Assembly: GCA_900547255.1 (NCBI GenBank)
Contig: URGC01000082.1
Coordinates: 1 to 11,229, forward strand
Source of the DNA: an uncultured Eubacterium sp.
GTDB taxonomy: Bacteria > Bacillota > Clostridia > Lachnospirales > Lachnospiraceae
DNA length: 11,229 nt
Direction of reading: 5' to 3'
Within the stretch, counting starts at the first letter, position 1, and each line of letters begins with the position of its first letter. Position numbers and translations under genes: made by a program. The notes beneath the pieces were generated by a model, which was not told the DNA's origin, searched no databases, and saw only the letters and a program-made list of their open reading frames with translations. Of the stretch, positions 6,263 to 11,229 are shown piece after piece.

Positions 6263-7669
6263 TTACTTTTTTCTTACGCTTTTACGTTTTTTATATCTGT
6301 TTCTCATTCTTCTCCTGCGCTGGTTCACAAGATAAACTGCAATAAATATCACTATGATAAGGACAGCAACCGCAAGAATAATAACAAGCACGCCCATCCC
6401 TTTGCTATCACTGCCTATCCAGTCGCCTGAAGATGCATTATCTGTCCTGACAGCCGATGTGTCATCTGACAGTGATAATGACTCTTTAGTGCTCTTCTCC
6501 TGCTCTTCCTTAATTCGTTTTAAGTCAGATGCAAGCAGAGTATAGTTATCTGTATATTCATATCCACAACTATTACAAGTATATGTTGTATATCCGTATT
6601 CTGTGTCTGTACTCTCTGTTACTTTCTTTGAATATCTTTCGCCTGGTGCCTTATCAAGCGGTGTAATCGCATTATCACAGCTATCAGGGAGCAGATTCTT
6701 ACTATAATCGTAAACCTCTCTTCTCTCAAATGACTCTGTACATCCATCGATTACAAGGCTTGTGCTTAACAGCTCTCCATAATAAGCCTTGCAGTATGCC
6801 CTTCTGTCGGTATTATCTTCAAAAAAGGAAATGAAACCATTGACATTACAATTAGTAATCTTACCAGAATATTTCTGGCCATATGGATAGAACATATACA
6901 TTCCAGTAAGTCCGCCATTATGAACATAGCCATGGTCTGAATCATATCCGTACACTGTAACATTGCAGTTATCCATATCGATGTATCCCGTGGCATATGC
7001 ACCGCCAAGGAACTGCTCATCTTTATCTTTTACATCATTATCAATACATACAAGTGTCATTGTAGAATCGGTATTGGTTATTGAACCTCTTCCATATCCT
7101 GCAATTCCTCCGACGCCAAACATCTTAGCTGTTGTTGCAAGCTGTAACTGACCTGATATTGTGCATCCATCGATAATGCCACCATCAAGAAATCCTGCAA
7201 CTGAACCCAGAAATACAGGAACGTCAGATTCCAGAGATGCCTTTATATTGATAAGCTTGAGATTAGATATTGAAGCCCCCTCTCTTACAATACTAAACAA
7301 ACCACCAAAATATGTATCGTATTTCTTATAATTGCCATCATATGACGTATCTGACTCCGAACCAGTCACGCTGTAGCTTAAATTCAGAATCGCATGTCCG
7401 TTGCCATCCAGCTTTCCGCTAAATGTAAATGGAACCCAGTTAACTCCTGACATATCAATATCAGCATCCAGCCTGTAGCTTCCTGCCGGATTATCCGCAA
7501 TCTCCGCAAGTCCTTCCTTAGTAGTCACACTTACCACGCTATCCTCAGCATAAGCCACAATTCTACTATTAACCCCTGCATTGCCCAAACCGCAATATGC
7601 AAGCACACAAGCCAGCCCCACAGCCACCAACGCCACAAGCCTGACCATCGTCTTTTTACACGTTTTCAT
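6263..7669 (-). CDS. Secreted, C-terminally membrane-anchored repeat protein (beta-helix / GLUG-like)
   Basis: The product has 468 residues. The start at 7669 is supported by GAGGAAGAG just upstream and by a promoter that begins inside the longer reading frame. Residues 1-41 form a signal peptide (basic start, hydrophobic 11-28, AYA before ED). Residues about 45-330 carry irregular repeats such as GGLFS, GSVAGFLDG, GGIAGY and GGLTG, each followed by short strands with Asn and Cys. This pattern is typical of right-handed beta-helix and GLUG-type surface proteins. A TCNSCGYEYT motif lies at 364-373 (Cys365, Cys368). A charged linker leads to a membrane segment (424-448) and a 20-residue highly basic tail. 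There is no LPXTG motif, so anchoring is by the membrane segment with most of the chain outside. It precedes the 147-aa gene by 132 bases with no terminator between. Binding partner unknown. Confidence 0.8.
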   Translation of the reverse strand: MKTCKKTMVRLVALVAVGLACVLAYCGLGNAGVNSRIVAYAEDSVVSVTTKEGLAEIADNPAGSYRLDADIDMSGVNWVPFTFSGKLDGNGHAILNLSYSVTGSESDTSYDGNYKKYDTYFGGLFSIVREGASISNLKLINIKASLESDVPVFLGSVAGFLDGGIIDGCTISGQLQLATTAKMFGVGGIAGYGRGSITNTDSTMTLVCIDNDVKDKDEQFLGGAYATGYIDMDNCNVTVYGYDSDHGYVHNGGLTGMYMFYPYGQKYSGKITNCNVNGFISFFEDNTDRRAYCKAYYGELLSTSLVIDGCTESFERREVYDYSKNLLPDSCDNAITPLDKAPGERYSKKVTESTDTEYGYTTYTCNSCGYEYTDNYTLLASDLKRIKEEQEKSTKESLSLSDDTSAVRTDNASSGDWIGSDSKGMGVLVIILAVAVLIIVIFIAVYLVNQRRRRMRNRYKKRKSVRKK

Positions 7670-7700
7670 AACTCTTCCTCGCTTTATAACATTTGTAGCT

Positions 7701-7729
7701 ATTCTATCACTTATACGCGTAAATTCCAA
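7701..7729 (-). promoter_or_regulatory. Promoter of the surface repeat protein gene
   Basis: TTGGAA (7729-7724) and TAGAAT (7706-7701) on the minus strand are 17 bp apart, giving a start site near 7695 and a leader of about 26 bases. The -35 box begins one base after the T-run of the preceding terminator. This supports the ATG at 7669 over the longer upstream start at 7798. Confidence 0.65.
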
Positions 7730-7730
7730 T

Positions 7731-7769
7731 AAAAAACTGCATCTTAGGACGATGCTAGATATAATGCAG
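7731..7769 (-). terminator. Intrinsic terminator of the degV-type gene
   Basis: Read on the minus strand, CTGCAT (7769-7764) pairs with ATGCAG (7742-7737), with an alternative inner stem GCATC/GATGC (7755-7751, 7743-7739). Six Ts follow at once (7736-7731). It sits 23 bases after the stop codon of the degV-type gene. Confidence 0.7.
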
Positions 7770-7791
7770 ATTTCATTTGTTAAATGTAAAT

Positions 7792-8649
7792 TTAGCAAAT
7801 ATCATTATGTGATACATACACAATTCCAAACGCCTCTGGTCCAATATGTGAACCAATTGTCGGTCCTATCTCTCTTATCTTAGGATTCTCAACCACAAAT
7901 CCTGTCTTTTCAAGTGCTCTTATGAATCCTGCGACATTGCCTCTGTCATAACTGTAGAGATAATAAACCGGGTATCTCTCATCAGGCTTATCGGCATCCA
8001 CAAGCTTTGCGACCTGCTTGATTGCATGTCTTATGCCGACCTGCTTGCCGCACAGCTCCACAGTTCCCTCTGATGTAAATGTGACAAGTGGCTTGATATT
8101 GGCAAGTGCCCCGATACTAGCCACGCCCTTAGAGATTCTTCCGCCTTTGTAAAGATATTCCAATGTATCAAGTCCTGCATATATTCTGATTTTCTTTTTC
8201 AACTCTTCAAGCTTATCAACAATCTCCTTCGCAGCAGTACCCTGGTCTCTTAAATTAACTGCTATATCTGTCAGTAGTCTCATTCCAAGAGTTGCGCTTC
8301 TGCTGTCAACAATATATATGTTATCATACTCAACCATATTTTTAGCCATCATGGCTGTCTGATATGTACCACTCAGTGCACTTGATACAAGAATTGCAAT
8401 AACCGTATCTCCCGCATCCTTTGCCGCCTCAAATTTATCAAGAAACTCTGCTGGCGAAGGCTGTGCTGTCTTAGGTGTATCCTTGCTGTTCATAAGCTTA
8501 TCATAGAACATTTCCTTTGTAATAGTTACACCATCAATATAATGCGCCTCTCCAAAGCTTACTGACATCGGAACACACTGTATGCCCCTTCTTTTAAGCT
8601 CCTCCATAGTATAATCCGCAGCCGAATCTGTTATTATCTGAATACTCAT
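7792..8649 (-). CDS. DegV family protein (fatty-acid-binding, FakB-like)
   Basis: The product has 285 residues, the usual size for DegV proteins. The start at 8649 follows a GGAGA site and lies downstream of a clear promoter. The upstream in-frame ATG at 8793 would be outside the transcript and adds a basic, family-atypical extension. Hallmarks in order are IITDSAADYT at the N-terminus, TAQPSPAEF (61-69), SSALSGTYQ (89-97), VDSRSATLG (114-122) and a later GRISKG with IKPLV. DegV proteins bind a fatty acid in a deep pocket; FakB members present it to the kinase FakA for phosphorylation before phospholipid synthesis. No fakA homologue is in the window, so this is a stand-alone copy, as is common in Firmicutes with several degV genes. 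The family is certain; the bound lipid is unknown. Confidence 0.93.
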   Translation of the reverse strand: MSIQIITDSAADYTMEELKRRGIQCVPMSVSFGEAHYIDGVTITKEMFYDKLMNSKDTPKTAQPSPAEFLDKFEAAKDAGDTVIAILVSSALSGTYQTAMMAKNMVEYDNIYIVDSRSATLGMRLLTDIAVNLRDQGTAAKEIVDKLEELKKKIRIYAGLDTLEYLYKGGRISKGVASIGALANIKPLVTFTSEGTVELCGKQVGIRHAIKQVAKLVDADKPDERYPVYYLYSYDRGNVAGFIRALEKTGFVVENPKIREIGPTIGSHIGPEAFGIVYVSHNDIC

Positions 8650-8703
8650 TAATTCTCCATTCTGACACAATATATCTGCCATATTTCTAATTTTTATTTT
8701 AAA

Positions 8704-8732
8704 ACTATATCCTTTTACCTTACAAATGTCAA
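8704..8732 (-). promoter_or_regulatory. Strong promoter of the degV-type gene
   Basis: A perfect -35 TTGACA (8732-8727) and a -10 TATAGT (8709-8704) on the minus strand are spaced by 17 bp. The start site would be near 8697, leaving a leader of about 48 bases before the ATG at 8649. This rules out the longer reading frame that begins at 8793. Confidence 0.8.
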
Positions 8733-8788
8733 CCTTTTGCATTTTAATCTTTACACTATGCGGTGATGTGGTCATATTTATTTTTAGT

Positions 8789-8817
8789 TTCAAAATGATT
8801 ATATTTACCCATATTAT
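8789..8817 (+). promoter_or_regulatory. Possible promoter of the Stealth-family gene
   Basis: TTCAAA (8789-8794) and TATTAT (8812-8817) are spaced by 17 bp on the plus strand. The start site would be near 8824, giving a leader of about 80 bases before the GGGAGGA site and the ATG at 8903. The match is moderate in an AT-rich stretch. Confidence 0.4.
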
Positions 8818-8902
8818 GGAAAGAACTCATCATATCTGCTATTATATGCATATAAATGTATTAATGGCGTATCGATACTGCGCACCCGGGAGGACTTTAA
8901 TC

Positions 8903-9970
8903 ATGAACAAAGCCGAAGCTATGCATAACAATGATGATTACCCTATAGATATAGTAATTGCGTGGGTTGATGGAAGTGACCCTGAATGGAAAGCCTTAAA
9001 GGATTCCTATGATTCAGGTTTTGCTGATGCTGCCACTGATAACACAGTCCGCACTGACTCAGATGATTCAGACGAGAGATACCGTGACTGGGATATCCTC
9101 AAATATCTTTTCCGCGGAATTGAAAACTGCATGCCATGGGTAAGAACCATACACTTTGTATCGTGCGGCCAGATTCCTGTATGGCTTAATGTGAGCCACC
9201 CTAAGCTTCATCTTGTAAGCCACACAGACTATATTCCTTCACAGTACCTTCCGACCTTTAACTCTCATACGATAGAGCTTAATTTTCATAGAATTGAAGG
9301 GCTTTCTGAGCATTTTATATATTTTAATGACGATATGTTCATCACATCTCCTCTTGACAGACATGATTTCTTTATTGGCGGCAAGCCTGTTGACATGCTC
9401 GCATTACAGCCTGTCGTTGCCAATCCGCAAAATGAGGTGATGTCACACATATATCTTAACAATACTCTCGCTATTGCAAGACATTTTAACAAATATGATA
9501 ATATGCACCAGTATCCTCATAATTATTTCAACATTCATTATCCGATAAGGAATTATGTATACAATAATCTTGAGCGTGTATTTCCACTCTACACGGGATT
9601 CTACACGGCGCACGGTGCATCACCTTTATGTATATCTACATATAAAGAAGTCTGGGAAAAGGAACATGACCTGCTAGATGCTACATGCAGCCACAGGTTC
9701 AGAGACAAAGAGGACGTATCGCAATACCTTTTAAGAGAATGGCAGAAACAGACAGACCAATTTGTATCTGTCAATATTGATAAGCTTCTTGGATATTACA
9801 ATATCTCCAATGACAGCAAATCAATTGTGCGCGCTATTCTTTCCCGTTCCAAGAAAACTCTGTGCATTAATGACTCCAACACGCCAGTTGATTTCATGAG
9901 AATAAAGTCAGAACTCACGCAGGCTTTTGAGCAGGTATTTCCTGACAAATCACAATTTGAAGTTCTATAA
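8903..9970 (+). CDS. Stealth-family polysaccharide phosphotransferase
   Basis: The product has 355 residues. The start at 8903 is set by GGGAGGA (8888-8894) eight bases upstream; the frame stays open to 8726 but that part overlaps the divergent promoter region. The four-block Stealth layout is recognisable. CR1 is IDIVIAWVDGSDP near residues 15-27. CR2 spans an arginine/aspartate-rich start, 'IPVWLN', 'LVSHTDYIP', 'FNSHTIEL' and FNDDMF (141-146). CR3 contains 'FYTAHGASP' and 'CSHRFRDKEDVS'. Stealth proteins transfer a sugar-1-phosphate onto a growing glycan, as in capsule polymerases and the GlcNAc-1-phosphotransferase of animals. No signal peptide or membrane span is seen, so it acts in the cytoplasm or at the inner face of the membrane. 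No other capsule gene lies beside it, so the acceptor glycan is unknown. Confidence 0.9.
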   Translation: MNKAEAMHNNDDYPIDIVIAWVDGSDPEWKALKDSYDSGFADAATDNTVRTDSDDSDERYRDWDILKYLFRGIENCMPWVRTIHFVSCGQIPVWLNVSHPKLHLVSHTDYIPSQYLPTFNSHTIELNFHRIEGLSEHFIYFNDDMFITSPLDRHDFFIGGKPVDMLALQPVVANPQNEVMSHIYLNNTLAIARHFNKYDNMHQYPHNYFNIHYPIRNYVYNNLERVFPLYTGFYTAHGASPLCISTYKEVWEKEHDLLDATCSHRFRDKEDVSQYLLREWQKQTDQFVSVNIDKLLGYYNISNDSKSIVRAILSRSKKTLCINDSNTPVDFMRIKSELTQAFEQVFPDKSQFEVL

Positions 9971-9977
9971 AACAAAT

Positions 9978-10016
9978 AAGCTGGACAGTCCACTAATCAT
10001 GGGAGCTGTCCAGCTT
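9978..10016. terminator. Bidirectional hairpin terminator between the Stealth gene and the ketopantoate reductase gene
   Basis: AAGCTGGACAG (9978-9988) and CTGTCCAGCTT (10006-10016) form a perfect 11-bp stem around a 17-base loop. It is seven bases past the Stealth stop codon. The tail is T-richer when read on the minus strand (ATTTGTTTTAT), so it may serve the convergent gene better. Confidence 0.7.
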
Positions 10017-10049
10017 CATTCATTATATCCGTAATTGTTAAATTATGTT

Positions 10050-10997
10050 TTAATTATTTATCTGTTCAAGCAACGCTTCATACATAAGCTCTGTAACAGG
10101 CATTGAAAGCCCCAGACGCTTACCTTCTTTTACAAGATATCCGCAGAATGTCTCAAGCTCTGTCTTTCTGCCAGCAACAACATCTCTTTGAAGTGAGCTT
10201 GTCGCATCATCCTTAAATTCATTATAGAATCTATCAACTATCGCCTGTGCATCTGCCTTTTCCACATTGACATTCTTTGCCTTCGCAACACTGTAAGCCT
10301 CCCATATAAGGTCTTCATGCTGCTTTGCCTTAACAGGGTCTGACCGTAACTGGCCTATATTGTTATTATATCTTGCTGTCTCGACATTATATGCCGCATT
10401 AAGAATATATTTTTTCCAGATTTCTCTCTCAATGTCCTTAGCCGCAACGCAATCTATCTTTGCAGCATCTAACAATGCTGCTGCTTTCTGTACATTTTCC
10501 CACTGCTCCTCTGATGGATTCTGGATTCCTATATACATATTGGCAAATGTGCCCTGCTGGACTATACTTCCGTCTTTATCAATAAATGATACTATATATA
10601 TAAGTGAATCCATAACAACAGCACCTGTGATTCCCTCATCTTTTAAGAACTGTCTTGTTCTGTCTCCCGGATCAACACCATTCATAACAGGCACTATAAC
10701 CGTTCCCTCTTTAACACAGTTTTTGAGGTCTTTGCAAACACTCTCAAGCGAATAATTCTTTACACATATAAATATATAATCCATAGGTTCAAGCTCTAAT
10801 GAACTTGCAACAACCTTTACAGGCTTTATAACATGCTCTCCTCTGTATTCTGAATGAAGCACAAGACCTTCTTTTTCAAGAAGCTCCTTTCTTGCACCTC
10901 TTGCAACTAATGTTACATCGTCATATTCTTCGGCAAGCAATGCTCCAACATATCCGCCGATTCCACCAATTCCTATAACTGCTATTTTCTTATTCAT
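10050..10997 (-). CDS. panE: 2-dehydropantoate 2-reductase family protein (ketopantoate reductase)
   Basis: The product has 315 residues, normal for the ApbA/PanE family. It starts at 10997 after an AAAGGAAG site. The N-terminal Rossmann motif GIGGIGG (9-15) binds NADPH. VMNGV places Asn106, WKKYILN places Lys196 and Asn200, and GRKTELETFCG places Glu280; these match the substrate-binding and catalytic positions of ketopantoate reductases. The enzyme reduces 2-dehydropantoate to pantoate in vitamin B5 and coenzyme A synthesis, in the cytoplasm. No panB or panC is adjacent, and this superfamily includes other 2-oxoacid reductases, so the exact substrate is not certain. It lies 25 bases downstream of the 3' stub of an AEC-type transporter gene, so it was probably once, or still is, the second gene of that unit. 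No convincing promoter of its own was found. Confidence 0.85.
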   Translation of the reverse strand: MNKKIAVIGIGGIGGYVGALLAEEYDDVTLVARGARKELLEKEGLVLHSEYRGEHVIKPVKVVASSLELEPMDYIFICVKNYSLESVCKDLKNCVKEGTVIVPVMNGVDPGDRTRQFLKDEGITGAVVMDSLIYIVSFIDKDGSIVQQGTFANMYIGIQNPSEEQWENVQKAAALLDAAKIDCVAAKDIEREIWKKYILNAAYNVETARYNNNIGQLRSDPVKAKQHEDLIWEAYSVAKAKNVNVEKADAQAIVDRFYNEFKDDATSSLQRDVVAGRKTELETFCGYLVKEGKRLGLSMPVTELMYEALLEQINN

Positions 10998-11022
10998 TGT
11001 ATATTACTTCCTTTGCTATTAT

Positions 11023-11121
11023 TTACAGTGCTGTGATAAGGTATGTATACACTGGCAGTGTTATTATGCTTAAAAGTGTTGTGAATACCACTGCTCCTGC
11101 CGCAAGCTCCTCATCATTATT
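11023..11121 (-). pseudogene. 3' remnant of an AEC-family (auxin efflux carrier type) transporter
   Basis: Reading on the minus strand from an in-frame stop at 11124-11122 gives 32 residues, NNDEELAAGAVVFTTLL then SIITLPVYTYLITAL, and a stop at 11025-11023. The 'AAGAVVFTTLLSIITLP' pattern is what I expect at the last helix of AEC/malate-permease-type transporters (about 300 residues in full). Upstream the frame closes at once, and repeat copy B begins within 45 bases, so the rest of the gene is missing from this place. It is either a decayed end left after a deletion or an insertion scar. The identification rests on a short segment and on memory of the family. Confidence 0.55.
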
Positions 11122-11153
11122 TTATTGTAACCTCTTAATGTACATGAATTATA

Positions 11154-11229
11154 TAATGATGTTGGGGTCAAAAAGTATTTTGACCCCTTTGATACCAGAT
11201 TGCTACGTGCTTTGCACTCTCACAATCCT
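11154..11229. repeat. Hairpin repeat, copy B (GGGGTCAAAA family), cut by the window end
   Basis: GGGGTCAAAA (11164-11173) and TTTTGACCCC (11178-11187) form a perfect 10-bp stem with a four-base loop. GATACCAG follows, then a nested hairpin: GATTG (11198-11202) with CAATC (11223-11227), enclosing the perfect GTGC-TTT-GCAC stem (11207-11217). The outer flank AATGATGTT matches, in inverted orientation, the ACATCATT flank of copy A, and GATACCA occurs beside both stems. The element probably continues past the right edge. Confidence 0.7.

Noticed and set aside
7670..7798. N-terminal extension of the surface protein to 7798
   Set aside because: It contains the degV terminator and the gene's own promoter; the signal peptide begins cleanly at 7669.
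8650..8793. N-terminal extension of the degV-type gene to 8793
   Set aside because: It lies upstream of a near-perfect promoter at 8704-8732 and lacks a ribosome binding site.
8726..8902. N-terminal extension of the Stealth gene to 8726
   Set aside because: The extension has no ribosome binding site, would start inside the degV promoter, and adds 59 residues not like the family; GGGAGGA marks 8903.
10360..10755. Open frame of 131 codons on the plus strand
   Set aside because: It is antisense to the well-supported panE-type gene, has no ribosome binding site and no recognisable domain.
1..11229. CRISPR array, tRNA or rRNA genes, transposase genes
   Set aside because: No regularly spaced direct repeats, no cloverleaf-like sequence and no transposase reading frame were seen by eye on either strand.

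Overview
The window looks like the chromosome of an anaerobic, low-GC Firmicute, most likely a member of the Lachnospiraceae. The reasons are the AT-rich composition, strong GGAGG-type ribosome binding sites, sigma-A style promoters, an Fe-S/flavin oxidoreductase of anaerobic type, a DegV protein, and a dispersed hairpin repeat built on GGGGTCAAAA/TTTTGACCCC. This placement rests on gene content and style; no marker gene is present to fix genus or species.

Layout. Positions 1-2191 (minus) hold the first 730 codons of a multidomain FAD/NAD(P)H oxidoreductase with several Fe-S sites; it runs off the left edge. A 347-base divergent intergenic region (2192-2538) carries this gene's promoter, a long imperfect hairpin repeat (copy A), a promoter facing right, and a second small hairpin just before the next gene. 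Positions 2539-5576 (plus) form a two-gene operon: a protein joining a PqqD-like N-terminus to an HPr-kinase-like C-terminus, then a type I ABC exporter. A perfect bidirectional terminator separates it from a convergent gene at 5687-6130 (minus) for a 147-residue protein with a leader-like N-terminus. Behind that gene (6263-7669, minus) is a secreted, membrane-anchored repeat protein, and behind that (7792-8649, minus) a DegV/FakB-type protein. A Stealth-family phosphotransferase follows on the plus strand (8903-9970). It converges on a ketopantoate-reductase-like gene (10050-10997, minus). The right edge holds the 3' stub of an AEC-type transporter and copy B of the hairpin repeat, which is cut by the window end.

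How the genes may work together. The most interesting block is 2421-6256. A PqqD-like/kinase fusion, an ABC exporter without a peptidase domain, and a small protein whose start resembles a recognition leader sit within 3.8 kb. Together they suggest an uncharacterised RiPP-like system for modifying and exporting a small folded protein. The small protein's gene has its own strong promoter, with two matching palindromes 21 bp apart near its start site, so it may be controlled separately from the operon. The surface protein next to it may be a partner or simply a neighbour. No radical SAM enzyme, lanthipeptide synthetase, lasso cyclase or C39 peptidase is visible in the window. The functional link is inferred from architecture and proximity, not shown.
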